From DATGJX01 sp963830545 (GTDB taxonomy: Bacteria; Vulcanimicrobiota; Vulcanimicrobiia; Vulcanimicrobiales; Vulcanimicrobiaceae): a DNA stretch of 64,000 nucleotides. Below the pieces are notes generated by a model. That model worked only from the letters and a program-made list of their open reading frames with translations. It searched no databases and was not told the origin of the DNA. Where the stretch lies: positions 806,001 through 870,000 of the forward strand of contig CAWHMK010000001.1 in the NCBI GenBank assembly GCA_963830545.1, read 5' to 3'. The translations under genes and the position numbers were made by a program. This document shows positions 38,801-49,346 of the stretch, one piece after another. The number at the start of each line of letters is the position of its first letter. The stretch's first letter is position 1.

Positions 38801-38898
38801 CTTTAAAGGCGCTCCGCCCTAGGCTGCGCGCCCCCTGCGTGGCCGGGCTCGCCAGCTGGCGCCGCAACAACTCGTGCACGTACAGTGGCGCCGGGCAG
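38801..38898. other. gcvH-gcvPA spacer with a 12-bp palindrome
   Basis: These 98 bases separate gcvH and gcvPA. They contain a perfect palindrome, CGCCAGCTGGCG at 38850-38861, and several GGCGCC elements. No clear promoter or terminator is visible. It could be a regulator site or chance in GC-rich DNA. Confidence 0.25.
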
Positions 38899-39279
38899 TC
38901 ATTCTGCAACCAGCTTTTCGTAATCGGACGACGAGAGCAGTCCCGAGGTTTGTGACGGATCGCTCAGTTTGAGTTTGAACATCCAGCCCCCGGCGAACGG
39001 CTCGCGGTTCACGAGTGCCGGATCGTTTTCGAGACCGCCGTTGACTTCGACGACTTCACCTCCGATTGGGGTGAACAGATCAGAAACCGCTTTCACCGAT
39101 TCCACGACGCCGACGCCGGAGAATTGCGCTACGCTCGCTCCGATCTTCGGCAACTCGACGTAGACGATATCGCCGAGCGAATTTTGCGCGTAGTCGGTGA
39201 TGCCGATCGTCGCAGTGTCACCCTCGACCTTCACCCATTCGTGCTCTTTGCTGTAAAGCAGATCTGCGGGCTGCGCCAA
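38899..39279 (-). CDS. gcvH: Glycine cleavage system H protein
   Basis: This 126-residue lipoyl carrier starts at a TTG (39279) preceded by AGGAG six bases upstream. It begins MAQPADLLYSKEHEWVKVEG, and the lipoylated lysine is K63 in GVVESVKAVSDL. The C-terminus is MFKLKLSDPSQTSGLLSSSD. It shuttles the aminomethyl group between the P and T proteins. Uncorrected, it is open in frame with part of gcvT; that apparent fusion comes from the frameshift in gcvT. Confidence 0.95.
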   Translation of the reverse strand: MAQPADLLYSKEHEWVKVEGDTATIGITDYAQNSLGDIVYVELPKIGASVAQFSGVGVVESVKAVSDLFTPIGGEVVEVNGGLENDPALVNREPFAGGWMFKLKLSDPSQTSGLLSSSDYEKLVAE

Positions 39280-39281
39280 TG

Positions 39282-40389
39282 CTAACTCCTCTTGTAAAAC
39301 GGAAGCGGGACGACGGTTGCTCCATATGCGGTGCCGCGGATGTGTACGACGAGCGGCGTGCCGGGAGCGGCGGCATCTTTCTCGACCAGCGCGGTCGCGA
39401 TGTTCTTGTTCTGCACGGACGGTGCGACGGAACCGCTGCGGATTTCGCCGGCGGGGCGCTCGCCCATGAAGACGCGATACCCTTCGCGTCGCCGGCGCGC
39501 GGCCATCCATGACGAGTCCGACGATGCGCGGATACACGTCCTGCGATTGCTGATCTTCGAGCGCGCTCTTGCCCTTGAAGGACGGTTTGCCGAGCTTGAC
39601 TGCCCAGTTCAATCCCGCCTGCAGCGGCGTAATCTCTTCGGTCAATTCGTGTCCGTAGAGGGGCATGCCGGCCTCGAGCCGCAGCACGTCGCGTGCACCG
39701 AGCCCTGCGGGAATCAAACCGCCGCCCTGGTTGTCCCGCAGCAGCGCTCTCCAAATCTCGGGAGCGTCGGCGCCGTCCACGAACAACTCGAAACCGTCTT
39801 CGCCGGTATAGCCCGTGCGCGCAATGATTGCCCGCTTACCGTACACCGATGCCTCGGCGCAGAAATAATACCTGAGCGCGTTTAGATCGATGTCGACGTG
39901 CGGATCGAGCATCTCCACGGATTTCGGCCCTTGAATCGCGATGAGCGCGTTGCGGCCGTGCAGACTGGAGAGTTTCACGCCGGAACCGCCGGTATTCGCA
40001 TTCAAATGCGCCCACATTTTGGCGGCGTTCCCCGCGTTCACGACGAGCAGCCAGCGGTCGGGAAGTTTGTAGAAGATGACGTCGTCGTGCGCGCCGCCGC
40101 GTTCGTTGGTGAAAACGTTATAGCGAGCCTGCCACGGCTTCATGGTCGCAACGTGGTTGATCGTCAGCTCGTCGGCCCAGCTCGCGACGTTCTCCCCTTC
40201 GAGAATGAATTGCCCCATATGCGAGAGATCGAACAGCCCCGCGCAGTGCCGCACCGCCTCGTGTTCTTTGAGGATGCCGGCGTACTGCACGGGCATATCG
40301 AATCCGCCGAAGGGGATCAGGCGCGCGCCCGAGCGCACGTGTTCCTCGTAAAGCGCGGTGCGCTTCGCGGCGGTGGTTTGCGTCGTCAT
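39282..40389 (-). CDS. gcvT: Glycine cleavage system T protein, aminomethyltransferase (one frameshift)
   Basis: GcvT transfers the methylene unit to tetrahydrofolate and releases ammonia. Features are HVRSGARLIPFGGFDMPVQY, CAGLFDLSHMGQ, ARTGYTGEDGFELF and the folate-region LRLEAGMPLYGHELTE. The frame slips near 39500. The C-terminal barrel then reads GYRVFMGERPAGEIRSGSVA and ends VVPLPFYKRS. Corrected length is about 369 residues. It is followed two bases later by gcvH. Confidence 0.93.
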
Positions 40390-40407
40390 TTCACTTTCCG
40401 CGGTTTC

Positions 40408-40824
40408 TCATCGGGGTAGCGTGTTTAAAAAGTTCAGCGTGGCGTGCGCGACGAGTTTTTCGCCGCTGCGAACGTGCACTTCACCGTAGACGATCCGGCG
40501 CCCAGCCTTGAGCACGGTCGCTTCGGCAATCAGATCGTGCGGCGGCAGCGCAGGCGCCAAATAATTGCATTGCAGCGCGACAGTGGTCGTGTCCTGATCG
40601 CGCCCGTAAATCGAAGCAAGCGCAATGTAAAAACACGTATCGCACAAACTCACGATCGCGCCGCCGTGAACGGCGCCGGTGCCGTTGGAAATTTGCGAGC
40701 GGTACGGCATGCGCATCACCGCGCGTCCGTGCGAAACGCTCTCGAGCTTCAGGTCGAGCAGTTCGACGAAGTGCGATTTCTCTTTGTCCCACTGCCGGCG
40801 CGCGTGTTCTTGATCGATGGACAT
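40408..40824 (-). CDS. PaaI-family hotdog thioesterase
   Basis: This 138-residue protein has the hotdog signature: SNGTGAVHGGAIVSLCDTCF carries the conserved HGG with the catalytic region, followed by VALQCNYLAPA and GEVHVRSGEKLVAHATLNF. It hydrolyses acyl-CoA thioesters; the acyl group is unknown. It lies between the SDR gene and gcvT on the same strand, so it may share their transcript. Confidence 0.85.
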   Translation of the reverse strand: MSIDQEHARRQWDKEKSHFVELLDLKLESVSHGRAVMRMPYRSQISNGTGAVHGGAIVSLCDTCFYIALASIYGRDQDTTTVALQCNYLAPALPPHDLIAEATVLKAGRRIVYGEVHVRSGEKLVAHATLNFLNTLPR

Positions 40825-40860
40825 GGGCTCCCCAACTCTAGCGAAGGCTCGTGAGTTTCG

Positions 40861-41695
40861 CTACGTCTTTTCCGTCGCCCCCAGCGGCCGGCCGCCGCGG
40901 AGCCGATCGTACGCCGCGCGGAAGTTCAGCGTCCCGCCGTGCAGCCAGTGCGCTCCGTCGACCGGCAGCGCCGCTCCGCTGACCCAAGCCGCATCGTCGG
41001 AACATAGCCAAAGCGCCGCCCGAGCGATGTCCTCCGGGGCGCCCAAGCGTCCCAGCGGAACCTGCGCGAGCACGTGTTTTTCGACGTCGGCGAGGGCTCC
41101 AAAGATTCTTGTCCGTTCCCTCGGTGTGAATCGGCCCGGGCGCGATCGCGTTCACGCGGATGCCGAATCCGCCCCATTCCGCGGCCAGAGTTCGCGTCAT
41201 CGCGAGCACGCCCGCCTTCGCACAGGCCGAATGCAGCGCACCCGGCTCCCCGCTCCATGCGTATGTCGCGATGATGTTTAGGATGCTCCCGCGCGAGGCG
41301 CGGAGCGCTTCGAACGCGTATCGCGTGCAATGAAACGTTCCGTTCAAAACGATGTCGACGACGGACTTGAATCCGTTCGGTGAGAGCTTCTCGGACGGCG
41401 CGATGAAATTGCCTGCAGCGTTGTTGACGAGGACGTCGATGCTTCCGGCGCGCTCCAGAATCGCAGCGGCCACTTCTTCCACGCGTGCCGCATCGCGCAC
41501 GTCGCACGAGATACCGAACGCCGATCCGCCGTCCTTGGCAATAAGCCGCGCCGTTTCGTCGAGCGGCTCCTGCCGGCGCCCGATGGCGCAAACGGTCGCA
41601 CCTTCATGCGCGAACGCGACTGCCATCGAACGCCCCAGGCCGGATCCGGCCCCAGTGATCCACACCGTCTTACCGGCGTACCGTCCCGCGCTCAA
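40861..41695 (-). CDS. Short-chain dehydrogenase/reductase (one frameshift)
   Basis: The cofactor motif TGAGSGLGRSMA lies near the N-terminus. IDVLVNNAAGNFIAPSE follows, and then the FIA...NIIATYAW region, although the usual S-Y-x3-K catalytic residues are altered here (SACAKAG follows LHSACAKAGVLAM). GLGGFGIRVNAIAPGPIHTE-type sequence follows. The frame slips near 41100. The C-terminus reads LGAPEDIARAALWLCSDDAA and DGAHWLHGG. A TTG at 41695 overlaps the speE stop (TTGA). It resembles 2,4-dienoyl-CoA reductase-like SDRs, which fits the neighbouring thioesterase. Corrected length is 278. Confidence 0.8.
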
Positions 41696-42581
41696 AATGT
41701 GTCTCCCGTTTTCGCCAGTTCGCGTCGCAGATAGAGCGGCAAGGAAAAGATGCGCCGGTGCGTGACGCCGTCGTAAAAGAAGTTTTCCCCTCGCAGATTC
41801 GCGCAGTACGCATCGATGCTTTCGACATCCAGCGCGGCCGCATCGGCGCGATCGCTGCACGCGATGAACGCCCAATCGTTATCGAATGCAGGCACGTGCG
41901 TGTAAAATGATACGACGTTCTTGTAGTACGCGCGAAGCGTGCGCGCCATCTTCGCGTGAAGCGACATATTGTGAAAACCCGCCGTGCTGGCTTGCAGCAC
42001 GTAGACGCCGCCGTCGGCCAAGCGCGCTTTGATATTCCGGAACACGTCGTCGCAAAAGAGCGGGTTGCTCGGGGAGTCTTCGAGCGGCTCGGTCAGATCC
42101 GAAATGATCGACGCCGTACCGGTCGCGATCTTCAGCCAGAAATTTCAGCGCGTCGCCGACGATGACGCGCGCGCGCGGATCCTCGAATGCGCCCGCGGAC
42201 CACTCCGGCAAGTATTGTTTCGAAAGCTCGACGACTTCTGCCGTCGATGTCGACCATCGTGCAGCGACGCACGCCCGGATGACGCAGCACCTCGCGCAGC
42301 GTCGCACCCTCGCCGCCGCCGAGAATCAGCACCTCGCTGCGATCGGCCGCCGACGCCATGGCGGGATGCACGAGCGATTCGTGATAGATTTTTTCGTCGA
42401 ACTGCGCGCTCTGCGTGTCGCCGTCGAGAATGAGCATCTTGCCCAAAACCGGCGTGTCGATGATGCCGACGCTCTGAAACGGCGTTCGGCCCGCGTAGTA
42501 CGTTCGCTCGATTGCGTGCTGATGTTTCTCGGTCGGGAAGAACTCCTCGACGTACCACTGCCAATGTTCGGTCTTGGGCAT
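41692..42581 (-). CDS. speE: Spermidine synthase (frameshifted)
   Basis: SpeE adds the aminopropyl group of decarboxylated SAM to putrescine. It starts MPKTEHWQWYVEEFFPTEKH. Key motifs are ILDGDTQSAQFDEKIYHESL, VLILGGGEGATLREVL (SAM-binding GGGEG), VEVVELSKQYLPEW in another frame, and DDVFRNIKARLADGG. Frame changes lie near 42240 and 42125. Corrected length is about 296 residues. AdoMet decarboxylase, arginine decarboxylase and MTA phosphorylase in the window complete the set. It could alternatively make thermospermine; the name is based on family. Confidence 0.88.
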
Positions 42582-42662
42582 AGGGGCGGGCAATTTCGCC
42601 AAAGCGGAAACCTCGCCCCACAAGGACGTCCCTCCGGCTTTCGCCGGATGCCCCACGCCCGG

Positions 42663-44425
42663 CTAATGCTGCGCGAGTCCGCCTTCCAAAGCGAAGCCCG
42701 GTGCACTAGCACGATCCGAAATTTGCACCGGCGAGCCGGAGGCCGGGACGTTGGGGACGCTCACGAACGCAAAACCGCCGACGGGCGCGCTCACGTTTAC
42801 GGACGTTCCGGAGATCGGCTGTGCGAAAAGGCCGCCCAGCGTGTGGACCGCACCGAACTGATCGCCGTACGTGCCGGAAAGACCGAGCGAACCGAAGCGA
42901 AAGCGCGGATCCGCCGAGCTGACCTGCAGCGAATCGGCCGCCATGGCGAGCGCGAAATCCCCGAAGAGTGATGCGGCGGTTTCGCCGGTCGCGTTCTGCA
43001 GGTTGTCGGTGCCGGTCATGCCGCTGGTTTCCATGGCGTGCGTATACGAATCGCCGCCGAAGCGGTCGCGCAGATACCGCTCGAAAAGATACGCGCCTCC
43101 ATAGCAACCGGCGCCGCAATTGTATTGCGGATTGCCGTTGCCTCCCCACGAAGACGGGTCGATACCGGTGAACGCGCTGAGCGAATAATTCTGCGGCGCG
43201 GCGAGATAGACGTTCGCGCGGCCGAGCGCGTCGTCCACGTCGAACTGCACCCCTTGCGAACTATACATTCTCGCGACGGCAAGATCTTGCGCCAGCATCG
43301 AAAGGCCTTCATTCACGTACGTCGTTTCGTTACCGTTGAACGAGGTCGACGATGCGCCCGGCGCGAGAATGCCGTGGTTTACGAAGTTGATGAGGTGCTG
43401 CAGTTCGTGCGCGGTGCTGCGAACCAAATCTTCCTGCAGTTCGTACGTCGAGCCGCTGCTCGCAAACCAACCGACGAAGATGAACGGCGCTTCGTTCGAT
43501 TCGTACGTCGTGCCCGAACCATTCAAGCAGTTCAACGCCGACTGCTGCATGAGGTTCGCGGCGGAGAAATAGCCGCCCATGCCGCCCAGATTGGAACCGT
43601 TCACGATCATTACGTCGATGCGGCGATCCGCCGGCTCGCTGATGTACGCCTGCGTCGTTCCTTGAGATCCGCCGCCGGTCGCGCATGCCGAATAGCGGCC
43701 TTGCATGCCGGGAGCATCAGGCGGGTAATCCGGTGACGCGAAATGCGCGGTGTCCGAAGCATAGGCGTTTTCGAAGTCCGCGGCGATTTGCGTCAGGCCG
43801 CTTTGCTGCAACCGAAGCGAATCGTCAATCCAAATGTTGCCGTGAGCGCTTTGTGCGAAGAAGCGTCGCGGGAACTTGCACGTTCACGCGCGTTCCGCCG
43901 AGCGCGCCTTTTTGCACCCACAGCAGTGCGTGCGCGCCGACCGTCAGGGAAGCGGGGAGCACGGTTTGCGAGCGGCGCACCTCATCGGCGGCTCCGGTGC
44001 GCTGCAGCGTCTGCAACCGATGAAGCAGACTCGCCGTCGTCCGCAGGAAATGCTTCAACCGGGGCGTCATGTGCGGGCGGCATCACCGTGCGCGAGAGCT
44101 GCGAGCTGCGAACGGCCGATTGCGCGCCGGAGGATGCGCTCACGCTGAGCGTATCCGAGGCAAAAGAGTTCGTCTGGGCTCCCGACATCACCGCGACGAG
44201 TGCTTGGTGGGTACCGGCGATGATGCTTCCGGTACTCGTCAATGCGCCCGAATTTTGGAGGTAGGTGACGGCGCTGTCTTGCGACGGCGCCGGCGTGCTG
44301 AGCGCCGGCGGCACGAAAGGCAAACTCGCGACGTGATCGGTGGAACCGCCGCCGCCGCACGCGGCTAAAGCGACCGTCGACAGCAAAAAAGGCGCGGCGA
44401 CAAACCGCGAGAGCCTTATCCTCAT
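42663..44425 (-). CDS. Secreted M30-like zinc metallopeptidase lipoprotein (frameshifted)
   Basis: The N-terminus is a lipoprotein signal, LLSTVALAACGGGGS, with the lipid Cys about residue 23. The C-terminal 380 residues contain STAHELQHLINFVNH, an HExxH zinc site, and downstream YVNEGLSMLAQDLAVARMYS, which provides the third ligand (Glu). This pattern matches peptidase family M30 (hyicolysin). The frame slips near 44040 and 43860 in the linker region. Corrected length is about 587 residues. It should act on the cell surface. speE lies 80 bases downstream. Confidence 0.75.
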
Positions 44426-44471
44426 ACCTGGGGTATCGGAACGCTCGCCGAATCGCGACGCTTGCTTTTAC

Positions 44472-44504
44472 CAAAAAATAACGGCACGCCTATGGCGTGC
44501 CGTT
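44472..44504 (-). terminator. Intrinsic terminator of speH
   Basis: A perfect 11-bp stem (AACGGCACGCC / GGCGTGCCGTT, three-base loop, 44480-44504) is followed on the minus strand by ATTTTTTGG. It lies 25 bases after the speH stop, so it is a textbook rho-independent terminator. Confidence 0.88.
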
Positions 44505-44528
44505 GCAATTTCCCTCAAGGACGAAATG

Positions 44529-45017
44529 TTAGGCGGTTAGCGGACGGTCCTCGGCTTCGGTCGCCGTCACGACGTGCGTGAAGGTGCCGTTCTTCGATTC
44601 GATGCCGCGTTTGAATTCGGTCGTGAGCATGCTCTTGGCGGCCAGTACTTTTGCCGCATGCTCGCAGGCAAGCCAGGGGTCGGTGTGGTCGCCGCACGTA
44701 TAAAAGTCCATAGCAGCATAGCCCTTCTCGGGCCAAGTGTGAATGGACAAATGGGATTCCGCCAAGATGACGGTTCCCGATACACCCTGCGGCTGGAACC
44801 GGTGAAAGGCGCTCTCCATGATGGTCGCGTGCGCCGCTCTGGCCGCGGCGATCATCATGGTGTGGACGGCGTCGACGTCCGTGAGGGCCTCCGGGTCACA
44901 CCCCGATAATTCGCACACAATGTGCGTACCGAGTGCCTTCAATTTTCGTCTTCTCTCCTCGACCTTGGGGGAAATCCCACCTCCGGACTCGTCGGCTGGC
45001 GCCTGCGGTGCAGTCAC
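44529..45017 (-). CDS. speH: S-adenosylmethionine decarboxylase proenzyme (prokaryotic, pyruvoyl type)
   Basis: This 162-residue proenzyme self-cleaves to give a pyruvoyl cofactor and then decarboxylates SAM for spermidine synthesis. The cleavage site is in LAESHLSIHTWPE (Ser88), with His93 and Cys108 (DFYTCGDHTDP). The N-terminal 25 residues are a poorly conserved extension, so a later start is possible. It has its own promoter (45152-45180) and terminator (44472-44504), making it a monocistronic unit divergent from sufB. Confidence 0.95.
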   Translation of the reverse strand: MTAPQAPADESGGGISPKVEERRRKLKALGTHIVCELSGCDPEALTDVDAVHTMMIAAARAAHATIMESAFHRFQPQGVSGTVILAESHLSIHTWPEKGYAAMDFYTCGDHTDPWLACEHAAKVLAAKSMLTTEFKRGIESKNGTFTHVVTATEAEDRPLTA

Positions 45018-45111
45018 GTCCCCGACCTATCGACGGGCTCTTGCCGGCGCTTTTTGCGGTGCGCGGGCGACTCGTCGCGATGGCGCGTACGGGCGCGCCT
45101 CCCCTTTACCG

Positions 45112-45145
45112 TGGTCCCGTGGACAGAGCATAAGGAAAGGGACCG
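45112..45145 (-). promoter_or_regulatory. Leader stem-loop of the speH transcript
   Basis: On the minus strand GGTCCC (45139-45144) can pair with GGGACC (45113-45118), giving a hairpin at the very 5' end of the predicted speH mRNA. The predicted leader is about 128 bases, long enough to hold control elements. A polyamine-responsive role is speculation. Confidence 0.3.
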
Positions 45146-45151
45146 GGGACC

Positions 45152-45180
45152 ATAATAGCCCGTCGACACCCCCCTGTAAA
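45152..45180 (-). promoter_or_regulatory. Promoter of speH
   Basis: On the minus strand, TTTACA (45175-45180) and TATTAT (45152-45157) are separated by exactly 17 bases. Each matches the sigma-70 consensus in 5 of 6 positions. Predicted transcription starts near 45145. Confidence 0.6.
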
Positions 45181-45219
45181 GAACTGGGGAAGAAAAAGAT
45201 TTCCCGCGGAAGCAAGCGC

Positions 45220-45249
45220 AAGATAGTGAAGATACGACTTCACTATCTT
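45220..45249. promoter_or_regulatory. Candidate operator upstream of sufB: perfect 12-bp inverted repeat
   Basis: AAGATAGTGAAG (45220-45231) and CTTCACTATCTT (45238-45249) form a perfect 12-bp inverted repeat with a six-base spacer. It overlaps the start of the candidate -35 of sufB (TTGACT, 45248-45253). Its position and AT-rich character, in GC-rich DNA, suggest a repressor site such as one for an iron-sulfur or iron regulator (SufR/IscR/Fur type). The regulator is unknown. Confidence 0.55.
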
Positions 45250-45276
45250 GACTATCGCCCCTTGCGGGGGTAGCCT
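45248..45276 (+). promoter_or_regulatory. Candidate sufB promoter
   Basis: TTGACT at 45248-45253 is followed after 17 bases by TAGCCT (45271-45276), a weak -10. The ATG of sufB lies 10 bases later, with GAGAAGG just upstream. If this promoter is used, the leader would be almost absent. Confidence 0.35.
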
Positions 45277-45285
45277 GAGAAGGCA

Positions 45286-46699
<1,414 letters not shown>

Positions 46700-46759
46700 A
46701 ACCGCCCGCGCGCGCGCGGGCGAAGGGGCCTCGAAGCCGTCGAGGCGAACGCGACGCGG

Positions 46760-47065
46760 ATGGCCGATTACCCCGTTGCAAAAAAAAGCGCTATTCCGCC
46801 CGGACGCACGCTGCGAGTGGTCGTCGACGGCGTGGAAGTTCTGCTTTGCAACGTCGACGGCACGCTGTACGCGATCGAAGATGTTTGCACCCACGACGGC
46901 GCTCCGCTCGATCAGGGAGAGCTGGAAGAGTGCCGCATCGTTTGTCCGCGCCACGGCGCTGAATTCGACGTTCGCAGCGGCGACGTCCTCAAACTGCCCG
47001 CGGTGATGCCGCTGCCTACGTATTCCGTGCGCATCGAGGGTGATGACGTCTTCGTCGACGTCTAG
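46760..47065 (+). CDS. Rieske-type [2Fe-2S] ferredoxin
   Basis: This 101-residue protein is a single Rieske domain. CTHDGAPL (C43, H45) and CPRHGAEFD (C62, H65) give the two-Cys/two-His cluster ligands. It resembles the electron-transfer subunits of dioxygenases (NirD-/BphF-like) and the Rieske proteins found within suf operons. It follows sufB on the same strand and overlaps the start of the acylase gene by 23 bases. Its electron partner is unknown. Confidence 0.9.
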   Translation: MADYPVAKKSAIPPGRTLRVVVDGVEVLLCNVDGTLYAIEDVCTHDGAPLDQGELEECRIVCPRHGAEFDVRSGDVLKLPAVMPLPTYSVRIEGDDVFVDV

Positions 47066-49346
47066 GCGGCGGCGATTCCCAGGGGCGGTAACGCGCGCGC
47101 TCGCGGCGCTCTTGCTGCTCGTTCTCTTCGCACTGCTCGTCTGGATAGTGTGGATTGCGATCGGTATGCGCGCCTCGGCGCAGACGTCCGGCACGGTTCA
47201 CGCGCCCGGCTTGATCGCAAGCGTGCGCATCGTGCGTGACGATCGCGACGTTCCGCACATCTACGCGAGCAACGAGCACGATTTGCTGTTCGCGCAGGGG
47301 TATGCGGAAGCTTCGGACCGCCTCTTCCAAATGGATTTGCTGCGGCGCTACGTCTATGGACGGCTCGCCGAAGTGCTGGGTCCGGCAGTGCTGAGCGCCG
47401 ACGAAAACGCGCGGATTGCGGATATTCGCGGCATCGTCGCGCGGCAATGGGCCAATCTCGATACGCACGATCGCCAAATCGTCGAAGCTTTCACGCAAGG
47501 CGTAAACGCAGCCATGGCGCGCGAGGCGCTCCCCGTCGAATTTCACGTTCTGCTGTACAAACCGCAGGCGTGGAAGCCGCAAGACTGCCTCGCCGTCGGA
47601 ATGGCGACCGTGCTCGACCTGATCGACCCCTGGGATGACGTCATCCGTCGCGACGCAATCGGCCGCGACGCACGCGCAGCACCGCTGCTCGATCTGTATT
47701 CCATAACCGACCCGGCGTACGATTCACCGATTGCGGGAATGCGCGTCGCGCGCGTTCCTCCGCTCCCGAATCGAACGTCGAACAGAACCGCCGCGATGAA
47801 GTTGCCGCGCTATCGCGATCGCCCGCCAATAGGAAGCAACGAATGGGCAATCGGTGCGGCACACTCCGCCACCGGACGAGCGCTGCTGGCAAACGATCCG
47901 CATCTGCGTCTCGGCATTCCGGGAGTTTGGTATCTCGTGGATCTGCACGGGCCGGGTATGCACGTGGCCGGAGGCGCGCTGGCCGGTACTCCCGGCCTCG
48001 TACTCGGTCACAATGACGATATCGCGTGGGGCGCGACCAACGGTACCGTCGCAACGGAGAGCCTCTACCGGGATCCGCTCGCCGGCGCACGCGAGCGCGT
48101 CGAGATATTTCACGTGCGGTTCTCGGCCGATCGCTCGTTCACGTACTACCGCACTCGTCACGGATTCGTCGCGCAAACTTCGGGCAGAACCGGATACTCG
48201 GTGAACTGGCCGGGCGGCGCGTCACCGCTATCGCCGCTGCAAGCGTTCGAGGAATTGGATCGCGCGCATTCCATATCGCAAGCGCTGCGCGCGCTGCGCA
48301 ATTATCCGGGTCCGCCTCAAAACTTCGTCATCGCGGATCGCAGCGGCGAAGTCGCATATCATCTCGCGGGACTCATTCCGAACGATCCGCTTTGGGGCCT
48401 TGGCGTGCACGCGCCAACCGCACCGTTCTACCGGGCCATCGCATTCGAGCGCCTCCCCCACGTTGCTGCGTCACGAAACGCGCTGCTGTTTACTGCCAAC
48501 AACCGCATGTACGGCGCCGGATACCCGTACCGCCTGAGTCCGAACTTTGCCGCGCCGTACCGCGCGCGCCGCATCCAAGTATTGCTGCGCAGCAAAGCAA
48601 AACTCACCGCCGGCGATCTCGCAAGCTTTCAAAACGACACGCTTTCCTATCCGGAACGTGAGGTTGCGCGTCAAACGCTCGCGGCAATCCGCCGCAAGCA
48701 TTTGGACGCGGACACCGCGTTACGCCCTTATGCGCGCGCGTTGGAACAATGGAACGGCCGGTTCGATCCGGGCTCCCACGGCGCGCCAATCGCCTGGGAA
48801 TTGCGCCGAGTCGCCGTTGCAAATCTCGCCGAGTACAACGCCGGAGCACGGGCAAGAGACTATCAATCGAGTGCGAACAACGCCGACGTGGTGTTGCTCG
48901 TGCGGGTGCTGCGGGAACGCCCGCGCGGCTGGTGGCCGCACGACGATTATGACGCTTTGCTGATCGACTCGCTGCGTCTGGCAATCAAGACATATGGAAC
49001 GCGAATGCTGCAGACGTGGGGAGAGTACGGGCGTTTCACGGTTCGCCATCCGCTCGCGTCTCTCGGAATGTCGTTTTTGAACGGTACGACCTTCGCGGGC
49101 GACGGCGACAGCTTCGGAATTCACGTGCAGACACCGACGCATTCGCAAAGTTTTCGCGCGGTGTGGGACGTGGGAAACTGGGACGCCGGCGGGATGGTCA
49201 TTCCGAGCGGTGAGTCCGGCGAGCCCGGCTCCGGGCATTACACGGATTTGAGCGCGGCGTGGATGCACGAGCGTTTGGTGCCGTTTCCGTTCTCGGACGC
49301 GGCGGTGCGCTCAAGCGCGCGCGCAACCTTGACGCTTGTGCCTTAA
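47043..49346 (+). CDS. Penicillin acylase-family Ntn hydrolase, membrane anchored
   Basis: This 767-residue member of peptidase family S45 is made as a precursor. A membrane anchor lies near residues 18-42 (LAALLLLVLFALLVWIVWIA). The alpha chain runs from there, and the catalytic Ser of the beta chain is in PIGSNEWAIG (about Ser265), after which the protein self-cleaves. Other motifs are LANDPHLRLGIPGVWYLVDL and WGATNGTVATESLY. Substrates in the family include beta-lactam side chains, acyl-homoserine lactones and N-acyl amino acids; none can be chosen here. The start is an ATG at 47043 (GTG 47040 possible), overlapping the ferredoxin gene. Confidence 0.88.
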   Translation: MTSSSTSRRRRFPGAVTRALAALLLLVLFALLVWIVWIAIGMRASAQTSGTVHAPGLIASVRIVRDDRDVPHIYASNEHDLLFAQGYAEASDRLFQMDLLRRYVYGRLAEVLGPAVLSADENARIADIRGIVARQWANLDTHDRQIVEAFTQGVNAAMAREALPVEFHVLLYKPQAWKPQDCLAVGMATVLDLIDPWDDVIRRDAIGRDARAAPLLDLYSITDPAYDSPIAGMRVARVPPLPNRTSNRTAAMKLPRYRDRPPIGSNEWAIGAAHSATGRALLANDPHLRLGIPGVWYLVDLHGPGMHVAGGALAGTPGLVLGHNDDIAWGATNGTVATESLYRDPLAGARERVEIFHVRFSADRSFTYYRTRHGFVAQTSGRTGYSVNWPGGASPLSPLQAFEELDRAHSISQALRALRNYPGPPQNFVIADRSGEVAYHLAGLIPNDPLWGLGVHAPTAPFYRAIAFERLPHVAASRNALLFTANNRMYGAGYPYRLSPNFAAPYRARRIQVLLRSKAKLTAGDLASFQNDTLSYPEREVARQTLAAIRRKHLDADTALRPYARALEQWNGRFDPGSHGAPIAWELRRVAVANLAEYNAGARARDYQSSANNADVVLLVRVLRERPRGWWPHDDYDALLIDSLRLAIKTYGTRMLQTWGEYGRFTVRHPLASLGMSFLNGTTFAGDGDSFGIHVQTPTHSQSFRAVWDVGNWDAGGMVIPSGESGEPGSGHYTDLSAAWMHERLVPFPFSDAAVRSSARATLTLVP

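Noticed and set aside
38899..40389. Apparent GcvT-GcvH fusion protein of 496 residues
   Set aside because: The central 70 residues are Arg-rich nonsense. The proper GcvT end lies in another frame (stop at 39282), and gcvH has its own TTG start with an AGGAG site, so a single indel in gcvT explains the fusion.
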